Shown piece by piece: positions 1 to 11,600 of a stretch of DNA of 64,000 nt. Source of the stretch: Onchidella celtica (lineage: Eukaryota; Mollusca; Gastropoda; Systellommatophora; Onchidiidae); the NCBI GenBank assembly GCA_963931925.1, contig OZ007570.1, forward strand, positions 35,849,035-35,913,034, written 5' to 3'. The notes beneath the pieces were generated by a model. That model had not been told where the DNA came from. It did no database searches and was given only the letters and a program-made list of their open reading frames with translations. Made by a program: the position numbers and the translations under genes. Position 1 is the first letter of the stretch. Each line of letters starts with the position of its first letter.

Positions 1-358
1 TATTTTTAACGGCAATAACATTTTTCATTCCCACAACCAGAGCCTGTGGGCTTCAGCAACTCTTAGACACGGCTAGCACACAATGAATATATCTGATGGA
101 CATGCAGTAATTAACGTCCTTTGCAGCTAAACAAGGACAGGATAACCTAGGATATTTAGATAAAAACTGGCGTGGAAAAAGATAGGTCTTAACTTTGAAA
201 ATTGTCCTCACTGGGCAGAATACAAAAATACACCGATAATGTTAATCGTCCACCGCACACTACATTGTTTACAATGAATTTAGGTGAAAATAACATGTTC
301 TGGGTTATCTCGGAGTTCTGGGAGTAATTCTGTCATTTACATGTACATAGATACTCAC
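1..358. other. Intron sequence of the minus-strand lectin gene
   Basis: Immediately beyond the splice donor of the minus-strand signal-peptide exon, so this stretch should be intron. No coding exon was recognised. About 150-240 resembles the repeat seen twice at 62.7-63.3 kb (shared elements such as ggcgtggaaa and ttgaaaattgt), so a degenerate dispersed repeat is likely here. Confidence 0.4.
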
Positions 359-419
359 CAGCAAGAATGAGGCCACTCACAACCAGTACAATCAACTTCG
401 GCCCGTTAGTCTGGATCAT
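359..419 (-). CDS. Signal-peptide exon of a second C-type lectin gene (partial)
   Basis: Seen: on the minus strand an ATG at 419 opens 20 codons plus one base, then a consensus donor (gtgagt) follows. The peptide starts MIQTNGPKLIVLVV and ends GLILA, a typical short hydrophobic secretion signal. It matches the first coding exon of the plus-strand lectin at 5581 (MIQIKGLMVIVLV) in length, phase and sequence. Exonic 5' leader runs 420-484 with an acceptor (ctcag) just upstream, also conserved with the plus-strand gene. The rest of the gene lies left of the window. Inference: a paralogous secreted lectin arranged head-to-head with the plus-strand copy. That it encodes a lectin is judged only from this similarity, since no lectin-domain exon is visible. 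Confidence 0.75.
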
Positions 420-1001
420 CTTGTTTTTTCACACAAACAGTTCCCACTCGACCAATTAGGGATGCAATTTTTTTCTATTTGTCTCTGAGACGATGAAAGA
501 GAAACAATCATAATTATATAGACTAGGTTACTTATGGCATCGATCTGGATTCAGGAATGTTTCTTTGTGGGATTCTAATTCTATTGAAATGTCTAATTAT
601 TGTAAAGTTATTGACTGTTTGTTTCCATTGTGGAGCCTTACGTCTTTCCATATTTTTTGCCACATTTTGACTTGGTTCCAACCCCTGCTGCGATACCATT
701 CTCTCTCTGTCTCTCTCTCTTTTTGTATTATGTCAGACAGTGCACTTGACTGTTTTAATAGACTAAACGTCTCATGACATACTCTGTCTCAACACTGACA
801 TAATATCTTGGTAGTAGCACGTTCAGTGTCTTTGTCTACCATAGAGCAGAGGTGTCACGTCACACATGAAGTCAGAAAATCTTCCATTCGGCATTTCATT
901 GGAAAAAAGAATGATGGTTTTTTTGCACACATATCATGAAAATGACGCAAGGTCCAGTAATTTTTTGAGAAACTCAAATACCACCACCATAAGTAACTTA
1001 C

Positions 1002-1150
1002 CGCTATCACTAGATCTGGCACAGACGAAAGAGACCAACTGTGTGCAGGGAACACAATGTCTGCATAATCTAGCTCTCTCTACTTTTAAAAAAGAGTTGG
1101 CTTCCTACTGTCAATATTTCGAAGTACTGTCTTTAATTCATTGGCTAATT
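1002..1150 (-). promoter_or_regulatory. Promoter and non-coding exon 1 of the minus-strand lectin gene
   Basis: Read on the minus strand: a CCAAT-type box (gattggat then agccaatgaat, 1136-1156), a TATA-like cttttttaaaag (about 1083-1094), then about 60 bases of leader ending at 1002 with the donor gtaagtta. The same order, spacing and much of the sequence recur on the plus strand at 4440-4625. The transcription start is inferred from the TATA spacing. Confidence 0.6.
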
Positions 1151-2222
1151 CTTATCCAATCAAATTTGACGACTGTTGTCTAGTACTATGCGTGAGTATT
1201 TGTATACAAAGCATTGATGATTTAAACTTATCAGGATACACACTGACCACCCACACTAATAAATAAATGTTGTGTGACACCCCCCCCCCCCCAGGCATCT
1301 CTCTATTTGTCGGTGTATGTGTATTTTGAAAAGGTTGAGTTGGACCTGTCTCAGGAGGTGTAAAATACAGAAAGTTCATGAAGCTACCTGTATATAATAA
1401 TATGTAATATAAAACCGTTCTCGGAGTCAAATGGACCGGATGCCAACGGAGCAGCTGAATTAAGTAACAGAACAGAGTTTTAGTGCTGCAGTAATTATAG
1501 CTTTGGTAGGCCAATGGCATTCTATGTCGTTGATTTGACTCCACTTGCCGTCCAGTGTTTAAATTAAAATTGATGTCAATAAATTAAGAATAATATTATT
1601 ATACGTCATCCTCTCGCATTGCATACCAGATAAAGAATTCACCAACATCAGATTATAGTGCATTTTGCTTTTTTTTTTTTTCTTCGCAGACTCCGACTGC
1701 ATCAAGAACATGTGGGATTCTGATGAGACAAAGGGTAGAGATGACGTGGGTAATGGTAAACGTTCCAATATCAACTTTCTTTGTTGATTTACGATGTTAC
1801 TATAGATGACAGAGGTTAATTTATTGTCCTCAGCCCTTCTTAAAAGTTTTAGCTTGACTTTAACTACCTAAAAAAAAAAAAAATGCGGAGGAAGACAATA
1901 CATAAATAATCTACATGTCATAAAGACAACAATCACTATGATAAAACAGTTGTAAAAAGAAGTATAACGAAATGTGAAAGTTGCCACTGTTGACATATTA
2001 ATCATTTGTTTCGTAGAATAGTGATGGCAGCTACGACAACCAAAGTGAGTGTTACTAGTATGCAATAAATATGTATTATTGGCAGATTAACGGGAGACAA
2101 AATTTTATGTTTAACATCTAGGGTAGCTGTTCCATCGTTGAAGGTGTTAAATCGATTACCATAATTTAAATAGCATACGCTTATTATGATAATTCTTCGA
2201 CTAGATCATATAATATGATCAC

Positions 2223-2722
2223 TTGACTGCTGGACTGCTAGTGGCTGGATGGACTGGAACTTGTGCTGCTAGTAGCTGGATGGACGGAAGCTGTACTGCT
2301 GGCGGTTGGATGGACGGAAGCTGTACTGCTGGCGGTTGGATGGACGGAAGCTGTACTGCTGGCGGTTGGATGGACGGAAGCTGTAATGCTGGTGGCTGGA
2401 TGGACTGGAAGCTGCACTGCTAGTGGCTGGATGGACTGGAAACTGTACTGCTGATAGCTGGGTGGACTGGAAGCTGTACCGCTGGTGGCTGGATGGACTG
2501 GAAGCTGTACCGCTGGTGTCTGGATGGACTGGAAGCTGCACTGCTGATAGCTGGGTGGACTGGAAGCTGTACCGCTGGTGGCTGGATGGACTGGAAGCTG
2601 TACTGCTGGTGGCTGGATGGACTGGAAACTGTACTGCTGGTGGCTGGAGGGATTGGAAGCTGTACTGCTGGTGGCTGGATGGACTGGAAGCTGTACTGGT
2701 GGCGGCTGGAGGGACTTCAAGC
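2223..2722. repeat. 30/31-bp minisatellite
   Basis: About 16 tandem units of the type gctggatggactggaagctg followed by tactgctggt. The left part (about 2275-2395) repeats with period 30 and variant ggcggttggatggacggaag. From about 2395 the period is 31. Because 31 is not a multiple of three, the reading frame rotates through the array. The long serine/glycine-rich open frames on both strands are therefore repeat artefacts, not genes. Confidence 0.9.
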
Positions 2723-3360
2723 GGTACTGAATTTAAGCACTGGTGGACATGAGGGGGCAAATAAACGACACACACAAGTTCACTAAGCCACTAATGCTGT
2801 CATGACTGACGCAATAAAACTAAGTCTTGTTCAAAGAGTTGCCTCTCTGTTGTTCGGACAATTTGACTCCCAGCACAATACGATGTTTGGTATACCCACC
2901 TATGGGCAACACAGCATGTTAAATAAGCTGTAAAATTTGCTATGCAACATGCTCTCAGTTTTGCTTGAACTTAAAGGTATTTCTGATTTAAAAACGAATC
3001 CTTCCAACTCAACGCTTTCGAAACAAAATTACAAAGACAAACTGAGAGAAAGTAGAGAGTTTTGGTTTTAGATTGGGATGTTAGCATCAGTCATTGACTA
3101 TACCGCAGGAAGTTCTGATTCCATCAAGGCTGTGGCAAGAATGCGGATTCTGGGAAACTTTCCAGGCGCAATATTTTCCCGAGAGGGATCCTTTTAGGAA
3201 TTTTATGTTTGCAGATAATGTGACTGTGCTTTTAAACGGTTATTTCTACGTATGCGGGACCGGGATACAACTTCATCTGACAAACTTCAGACCTAATGCA
3301 ATATCGCACTAATTGGTCCTGACATCAATCTCTCGAATTTAGAGAAGAGTCAAGTGCTTC

Positions 3361-3440
3361 AAAAAAAAAAAGGAGAGAAAGAGAGGGAGAGAGAGAGAGA
3401 GAGGGAGAGAGAGAGAGAGAGGGCGAGAGAGAGAGAGAGA

Positions 3441-3492
<52 letters not shown>

Positions 3493-3496
3493 AGGA
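3361..3496. repeat. GA microsatellite with G-run
   Basis: A-run, then (GA)n interrupted by GGGA units, ending in a ggggggggg tract. The leucine/serine open frames on the opposite strand are translation of this repeat. Confidence 0.9.
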
Positions 3497-4439
3497 GGGG
3501 AGGCAAGCGAGCTGACAATTCTCTCCAATATAAAATCTTAACATGAGTTCTTCCTTTTCTTTTATACCTCCTCTACGGGAGTGTTACTTTTCTTGCTACA
3601 ATGGAATTGTTCCAGGGGAAATAACACAAGGAGAAGGAAAATGAAGCCCCTGCGTTTTTACCCTATCCCAGCCCTGAGCAAGACTGATAGGGAAACCGTT
3701 AACCCATGACTAAGTTGGTAAAAACTGTTTTGAAACACAAAACTGTAATATTTCTAGTTATATCTTAACGTCCTGAAGTTACAATCATGAAGAGGAAGTA
3801 GGCCTATCAGTAAAGTTACTGCACACACTAAATGCGTAGATAGGCTACTCTCTTACTGTTATCCTATCATGGCCCATGGAAAGATAAAGTTGCTTCGCCG
3901 ATGTGGTTCCCAGTAAAGTCGTCAAAATTGATGATAACTCTTGTTAACAGCTGTTTACAATCTCAAGGCGATGTCACTTCTCATTTTGCAAGAAGGAAAA
4001 TCCTATTACTGTAATAAATCAAAATGTTCTACCACGAATATTTACCCTGATGTTGGATTCCCACAGTCAAAACGGAATATCACACGCCAAATAAGCAACC
4101 ACTGACATTCTGAATCATTCTTCAAAGTAAGAAATTTAAACTGTTTGGTAATTACAAAATATCTCAGCAAAACAGAAAATATTAGGGGTCACAGCAGGGC
4201 TTTGAAGTCAAAATGAACCAAAACAACAAAACAAAGTTGTATGTTGCAAAATCCCTTATTAGGAAAATAATCAGGAACTAAGGGCGTCTTCAGCCATTAA
4301 AAACCTTCTTCAGGCAAATTAAAAAAAAACAACAACAGGTAAACTTTAAAAAAATTTAAAAAAAGTCAGTCCCTACAAATCGCAAATGAAGTATGCACTT
4401 GAAGAAAAGATCTCAATATGTTCCATATTTATTATGGCA

Positions 4440-4623
4440 CCTGCTAGTCGAAGTCGTCCAGTCTGATTGGATGAATTTTAGCCAATGAATAAATGACAAC
4501 ACTGAAAGATACAGACAGAAGACAGCCGTCTCTTTTTAAAGGTAAGCAGAACTTAAATTGTGCAGGCATTGACTTACCCGCATTCATGTGTCTATTTTGT
4601 CTGTGTCAGACCTGACAACAACG
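4440..4623 (+). promoter_or_regulatory. Promoter and non-coding exon 1 of the plus-strand lectin gene
   Basis: Contains gattggatgaattttagcc followed by aatgaata (CCAAT region, 4468-4490), a TATA-like tttttaaagg (4533-4542), and a leader ending at 4623 with donor gtaagtt. It is an inverted copy of 1002-1156, which argues that both are functional promoter plus leader units. The matching acceptor is tcatctcag at 5510-5518. The exact transcription start cannot be read from sequence alone. Confidence 0.6.
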
Positions 4624-4795
4624 GTAAGTTACTAATATCATAAGACCAGTGAAAAGTTATATTAAAATACTATTATTCAGAGGTTTGCTATGACTGGGCC
4701 TTTGTTTTATTTGGGATTTGTTTTGGTTTTTTGTCGGGAGGACGACAAGGCCATCATTTTTATTACATAATATCTCTCTCTCTCTCTCTCTCTTC

Positions 4796-5112
4796 AAATG
4801 CCCGATCTAGAACAGATATCGACGATCATGGTTCGCCACTCATTCCTCCGCTAGGATGCTGTCAAAAAGCCTATATTGTCCTGGTTTTTCTCTGTCGCCC
4901 ATCTTTTCAAACTCCCTAAATATGTTACTCTTTGTCTACCGCTGCTTTTTTTTTTGCGCTTTATTTTTCCAGTTAGAGCAAGATGTTCAAGACCTTTGTG
5001 TCGATTCAGGTGTCCCATGAACTGCAATTGCCTTCTCCTAACTGTTTTTATTAGTGAGCGCTCCGTGTTGGCGTCTTTCATCACCAGTTCATTACATAAT
5101 ATAATTATGTAG
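4796..5112 (-). mobile_element. LINE 3' fragment (reverse transcriptase C-terminal end)
   Basis: On the minus strand an open frame carries the motif series typical of the end of non-LTR retrotransposon pol: NELVMKDANTERSLIKTVRR, then RQLQFMGHLNRHKGLEHLA and GRQRVTYLGSLKRW. It lacks all upstream RT domains, and its 3' end runs into a TC/GA run near 4776. It lies in intron 1 of the plus-strand lectin gene and is certainly non-functional. The clade cannot be assigned from this tail. Confidence 0.7.
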
Positions 5113-5518
5113 AAAAAAAAAACAACAACATTCCACTCTTTTCTAATAAAATGCTGAGTGGAAGAGTTTGTGACTACACGGGCCACGTGATACATGTGCT
5201 CTAATTCAAAGACATTGAACGTCAGACTGCCCAGATATTACTTTAATGTTGACAGAGAATGTCTCAACTTTCAGCTTGTCAACACAATCAATTACGCTGG
5301 CTGACATAATGTTTTATGAAACCACCATAAATGAATAGAGTCGCGTAACTCCACGATAGAAACAAACTCTACAATACGCTCTACAACATATTATATTTCA
5401 AAAGAATTAAAAAATTGCACAAAGAAGTTCTCCCCCCTGTTCAGATCCATGCCATGTGTAACTTAGTCCATAGTTATGATTGTTTCTGTTTCTCGTTTTG
5501 TTTTTTTTATCATCTCAG

Positions 5519-5638
5519 AGAAAAATAGCACATTTTTCAACCCTAACTGGTCTAGTGGGAACTGTTTGTCTGAAGACAAAATGATCCAGATTAAAGGGTT
5601 GATGGTGATTGTGCTGGTGTGTGGTTTCATTCTGGCTG
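5519..5638 (+). CDS. Lectin exon 2: 5' leader and signal peptide
   Basis: Acceptor catctcag at 5511-5518, 62 bases of leader, ATG at 5581, 19 codons plus one base (MIQIKGLMVIVLVCGFILA), donor gtaagtgt at 5639. The leader segment tagtgggaactgtttgt is nearly identical to the inverted copy upstream of 419. Coding starts at 5581. Confidence 0.8.
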
Positions 5639-8600
5639 GTAAGTGTCTATAATTATGCATGTGTTTAGCTCTTTATTTTAGGAGGTTTCGCTGCCCTTGA
5701 CATATACACCTCACTTTTCTTGTTTTTATTTTTCTGGTTCCTGTGTGTTTTTGTGTAAGGATTTTTTTTTTTATTTAACTTTGGCCTGGACAGCGGCCTT
5801 GTTCAGCCTGCTCTTCTCGATTTGTAATTGTCAAGATATCTTTGACATACGCCCTCCGATGTTTTCGACCTTATCCGAGAAGACTAGGTGCTCGACCCTA
5901 CCTACCATAGAATCAGGAACAGGAAATTTTTCCTCCGAAAAAAAAATTCCAACACGCCTACACCGACCGGGGATCAAACCCAGTACCTTCGGAATGAGAA
6001 GCGCGTATCTTGCCTCTCGATCACCATGGGATTGTCTCTATAATTATACATGTAAACTTTCGCTCAAAACTCCGAGAAGGACTGGAAAGATGCGGTCTTC
6101 ACTTAATTTGTCTTTTTTAAAACTAGTAACTCGCCCATTCTACGCATAGTAAAAGACCAGAAGAAATCAACACAAAAAAGTTCAGTTGGCGTAGGTGCCG
6201 AGATTGTTGTGTAGGGTCATCTATAAATCACATTCATGGAGTTATAAAGATGGTTAGTTTCAGTCTGTATTTGTTACACTTGAGTTTAGGTCTTTAGTTT
6301 AGGAGGTTCCGCTGCCTTTGGCATTTACACCTCACTTTTCTTTTTTCTTTTTCTTGTGTTTGTTTTCTTGTATTTTTGTGGTAGGGATTAGTTTTTTTTT
6401 TTTTTTTAAGAATTTTGCCCGGGCAGCGGCCTTGTTCTGCCTGCTCTTCTCGACTTTCACTTGCCAAGGTATCTTTAACGTGCGCAACGTGCACACGGAC
6501 CCTCCGAGTTGTTTTTTTTTTGGGGTCCTTATCCGAGAAGACTAGGTGCTCGATCCTATCTACCATAAGATCAGGGACAGGAATTAAGAACAAAAAATTA
6601 TCCAACATGCTTGCACTGACCGGGGTTCGAACCCGGTACCTTCGGCATGAGAAGCGAGCACCTTGCCTCCCGATCACCATATCTCTATAATCAGACATGT
6701 AAACTTTCCCTAAGAACTCCAAGACAGCCTGGGAAGATGTGGTTTTCACTTTAATTTTTTTTCTAAAAAAAAATCAACAACGAGTAACTGGCCCATTCAT
6801 GGTAAAAGACCAAAAAGAAATCAGCACTAAGAAGTTCAGTTGGTGTAGATGCCGAGATTGTTGTGCAGGGTAATCTACAAATCACATTCATGGAATTATA
6901 AGGATGGTTAGATTCAGTCTGTATTTGTTGCACTAAGATTCCATAGCACTTGTTAACTGACTCATTCCTGGCATTTTCCTCAGATTTTCTTAATACTCAA
7001 GCTGAAAGTCCAAGGATCAGCACTAAGGCTGTGAGGGAACATTATGAGATAAAAAAAAAAGCCAAATTCTTGGAAATTTAAAAACAATATTGTCCCTGTG
7101 TAATTTTCTTGCACCATTTGAATTGAGTGCTATTCTTCTTTTGTTTGAACCTCTGAGAGTGGCTTATGGGAGTGAATCAATTAAAAAAAATAGATTATAT
7201 TATATATATATATAAATATATGGATAATATAATAACCAATAATATCATAAAACACAAAATTAAATGCCACACTTTTTACCTATCTTATAGGCGGAGCTCT
7301 CAAGTGTAAGGACGACTGGGTTCCGTTCAGGGACAAGTGTTATCGCTTTTCAGAAGGAGTTCTGACATGGGCTCAAGCATTGGTAGTTTGTCTATGTCTG
7401 TTGTTGGCCAGTCTTAACTGGGAAAAACAAACTTGTGGGGGGCAGAATTGGAAAAAGCCCAAAAGAGTAATGGCAGTATCAATAAAATTATTATATCAAA
7501 TCAAGTTTACTGATTCGAGGACACAACAGAAGAACCTACAAACTAGTAAAATGAAAAGCAGGGCAGTGGTATAAAAATATGATTTTTTGTTTGTTTGTAT
7601 GTTTGAGTTTCTATAACAGTTTCAGTAATAAGCTACGTAACCTGTTACAGATGGAAGTACGGACCACAGTTGATAAGACATAAACTTTGATTTGTTTAAA
7701 GTAGATAATCAGATGTATTTTGTTTTCTTGGCCACGAAAACAAAGCTGGTTCAGACCAAGCAATTACATAATTATATGAGTTAGAATGATATTTTATCGT
7801 TTTTCCAATGCAGACGATGTGTCGTGCATATGACGCGACTCTGGCTGAAGCGCCACATCGTACAATTGACAGGTGGCTCAGAGAAGAAGTTCGAAAACGC
7901 AAAAGTAAGATTCCAATCCATCTTATTAATTGTGAAGAGTTTTTCCAATACTGAAACAGTACTAAATTGCATGAAACGTGTAGCCCAATGGTTCTCAACG
8001 TGGGCGATATCCCCCCTCCCCCCCCCCCCGGGAGTGATTTTGATTTCCGGAGGGGGTGGGGTGGGGGTGGGGGACGAAAACGAAGCAAACGGCGACAAAA
8101 AGGGGGCGAAAACGATGAAGAGGGCGACAGAGATTACGATTTGGGGGATAAATACAGAACAGCCATTCACGAATTGAACAGCACTGATAGATGGATATTG
8201 TAAACAGAATGCTTTCTGTTTTCTGATGAATCATCATACTATAATGGAGCTAAGGGTGAACGTTCTGCCTTCAAAGGCCCTTTTTGGGAGGACTCCAAAA
8301 CTCTGGAAGCATTCTCATCGCCTATAACTCTACTTATTGTGATGTAAGGGGATAATATAAAAATGCTGCTAACTCTGGGTAATTTGTTCATTTTGCATAA
8401 TTCACACGTAAAATCCGCAACAACCACTTCCGGCTCCATGCTTTTAGAACAAGGACACGCTATTATGATTTATTTTTAGTACCGTGACGCCGTTTCCCTC
8501 ATCGTTCATTCGCTGAAGGAAGGAAATTGTGGATTAACGAAACATGGATCGCCTGTAAACTTTAGTGAAAAAGGGTAAACAAACTTCAGAGTTGGCGCGG

Positions 8601-11600
8601 AATCCGGGTCGATACTTATTCTGTCATTGTATTTCTTTGTCGTGGAAGGAACTTGACTTTGTTTCCTGGACCTAGATCATTATAAGTAATAAAGATATTT
8701 CTCCCGGGCAGGGCCGGGTAACTCAGATAGTAATAATAATAGAAGAAACAGCAACTGCAAAACATAAAATCACACTTTGTGTGTAACTGTAAGCTGTGTT
8801 CTTGTTCAAAATGTATCTGTTGAGTTTGAGTAGGGATTTAGGGGGAGGAGGGGGGGGGGCATGAACGATTTGCCTGAAAAAGGTTGAGAACCAGTGGTGT
8901 AGCCCAAAGTAAAGTGCAATAATCATTCGGAGGTGACAAAACGATATGTTTCCATGCGACAAGGTTACAGATACAACTGGCATCACCGTTACAGGATCTA
9001 GGCAACCAAACGCTATCCCAGTCCAGACTCGTAAAGTTTCGTAAGAATTCAGTAGGCTTACACTTTCTTTCCATATGGTTTGAATTTTAAACATTTTTTG
9101 AAAAAAAAATAAAAAAATCCTGTAGCCGAGAAATTGATGTTTAAGTAAACAGTAATAAACTGCACAAATACTCTGGATGCGTCACGGGTTGCCGCTTTAT
9201 AAGACAAGTGACGTGCCCGGGGTTGCTCGGAGAAAGTTAGTGTTTATTTAATTGTTCATTTAATAATAACTCTACCTTTCTTCGAACGGTAAAAGACAAA
9301 AAGATGAAAAATATAACAGTATGATTATAGTTATCAATAGCGTGCACCGTGAAATTTGTAAGAAATCATAACGTCATGGGTTCATGTGTTTCTGAACATG
9401 CTAGTAGAGCCAGTTAGGACAAGAATTAAACTTGTACACTTGGTGGTAAAGTCAACAAATTTTGCATAGTTGTTGCTGATGGGTATACAATTAATTATGG
9501 ATATAGAACCACCACATTAGGTCACACTGACCACCTCAAAATAATACCTGATTCTCTTTATATTTCTTAGTATTTTGAATGTTATCTATTGAGGCCTAGA
9601 AAAATTGAAAGAAAGGGGATAATTTATCTTTATATTTTAAAATTTTAGTAGGCTTAGTAATGCTCCTCAATCCCTTTGAAATGACCATTTAACTTCCCAT
9701 AGTGACCCTCAGATAGATCACGGTTATTGTGACACCAAAGCTCTGAAGCAATGATATTTATCATATTCGATATTAAGATTTGAAATTGAAAGTGAGCAGA
9801 ACGTGCTCAACATATCCGTTGTTAGTGGCCAGACTGACCACAAGCCACAGCACTGATCAGAATGACCACTTTTTGAAAAATACTAAAATTTATCGCATTT
9901 TAGGACACGAAATATTTTGTTAGAATCGTGACGCGTAAAATCTAATGCTAATGAAAAAAAAGATGCACTGACCTTTAAAATCAATAGAGTGACCATCCAA
10001 CTGAATAGATGTCACTGTGCCGGTCTGTGGACGTGATCAAAGAACATTCCCAATCATATTACAACCAAAGCAGCTTATTCCAGGACGCTGCAGACTGGAA
10101 AATGCCGGTCAACATACCATAACGGAATGATAACTTACGGACTGTCGGGGACATAGGCCTGCCTCCAGACATCGACTTCCAAGATGCCGAAGGACCGGCA
10201 AGACATTCTGAAAAACCGTGACAAGAGACCCGACAGTTTCAGATACATAGCTCAACAAAGGACACGATCTTGCGCTACACATAATATTTTGAGCATTGCA
10301 ACAAGAAATGGCATCGCAATTTCAACCATTTTGCGATTTCTATCATTTCTCTATGTCGGCAAGAAGAAACTGCCACAAACTGACGAAAACATTTTTGTCT
10401 ATTCCGAGGCTGGTAAGATAATGGCCATGATTGAGCTAATAATTCCACACAAGAGTTGCATTGAAAAACTTCAAATTGAACTGGCCATGTTTAGCGATCT
10501 AGCAAAGGAAATAGCCACAGAAGGATACTCATCTAATGTTTCACTGGTCGAGATCAGTTTCAGAAGATTTGTAGGAGCAACGGTGTACAATCTGCAAAGC
10601 GGCTTGGAATGAGAGGCCGAAAGGTCAGAACTCTGAAAACGCTCACGGATCATGTAATAATGTACGATCGTGCCATAGTTCGAATGTTAGTCTTCACCCG
10701 TGCAAAAATATGTAAGTTAGTTCCTTTACAAGTGCTGAAATTCTGATAGGAGAATTCGATATGTTATTGAAGTTGCCAAGAATTTGGAATTCCGCCAGGT
10801 CGGACGTTTGTCATAATAAGTTTGTCAAGTATGCGTTAACGAGCCCTTCTTTCTCCATAGAGGGAACTACTGCCAACTGAATGCATTCCAAAGACGGTTA
10901 TCGATGGTGTTGTACTCTAACCTTGTAACTGGTTTTGGGATTGTTTCCAGGAGACGAAAAAAACATCTTTTTTGCCAGTTTTTTTTATTCAGGACTATAT
11001 CTTTTTGGTCGTATTAATCAAACAAAACGTGTCTTTCTGTCGTAATAATTTTTTTTTTTTTAAATGCAGGTCTTTAAGCCGGTTAATCGTGTTACGCGGT
11101 TATATCATACGCGGTAATATCATACGATTATCATACGCGGTTATCAAACACTTACGCAGTTAGAGATGCGCACGACTAGAGCACGACAAAGTTCCGCCAC
11201 AGAAATCAGTTACACGATTAGAACAGCCACATACACAGTTAAAATTGTAACTATTGAAGGTTTTGAAGCTTTTTTTGCTATTTATAGTGCGTGTAGACTT
11301 CCCATTTGGATAGGGAACCCCCCGAAAGGGGTGGTGACTATTCTTAGCTAAAAAAATGAGTTGGTCAATTTTTTTCCAATCACACGGTTAGAGCACAACA
11401 CCATCTTTATGCTTCACCTGGACAAATACAACAGAGATCAATAAGACAATACAATGTCTTTTGCACTCAAACAGAAAGCATATACATAAACTTACTTTAC
11501 AGTACGGGCCTTTTCCCGTTAGATCTTTAACTTCAGTTTTATCTGATCTTATCTACAGGCATCTGAGGGCTGAAAGCTAGTCCAAAGAGAGATAACGAAA

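Larger units (their letters stand above)
1151..4439. other. Intergenic region between divergent lectin promoters
   Basis: No gene was recognised. It holds a poly-C run (1281-1292), the 30/31-bp minisatellite, and a GA microsatellite. The many short open frames here are AT-rich or repeat-driven and show no family motif. Confidence 0.5.
5663..6934. repeat. Tandem duplication of a 0.6-kb intron segment carrying the SINE
   Basis: Two direct copies, about 5663-6280 and 6281-6934. Each begins near tttaggagg, contains the SINE, then a shared non-SINE tail (aagttcagttgg, tgccgagattgttgtg, cagtctgtatttgtt). The duplication therefore happened after the SINE insertion. The copies differ at many positions, so it is not recent. 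Confidence 0.75.

Noticed and set aside
2238-2786. Overlapping long open frames on both strands with repeated motifs such as GWMDGSCTAG or PVHPATSS
   Set aside because: They are translations of a 30/31-bp minisatellite whose period is not a multiple of three, so no single frame is preserved.
3325-3544. Leucine/serine-rich minus-strand frames
   Set aside because: Translation of the GA microsatellite.
10184-10612. Open frame of 142 codons
   Set aside because: Start context is unremarkable and no family motif was recognised. Kept only as a note in the intron entry, not as a gene.
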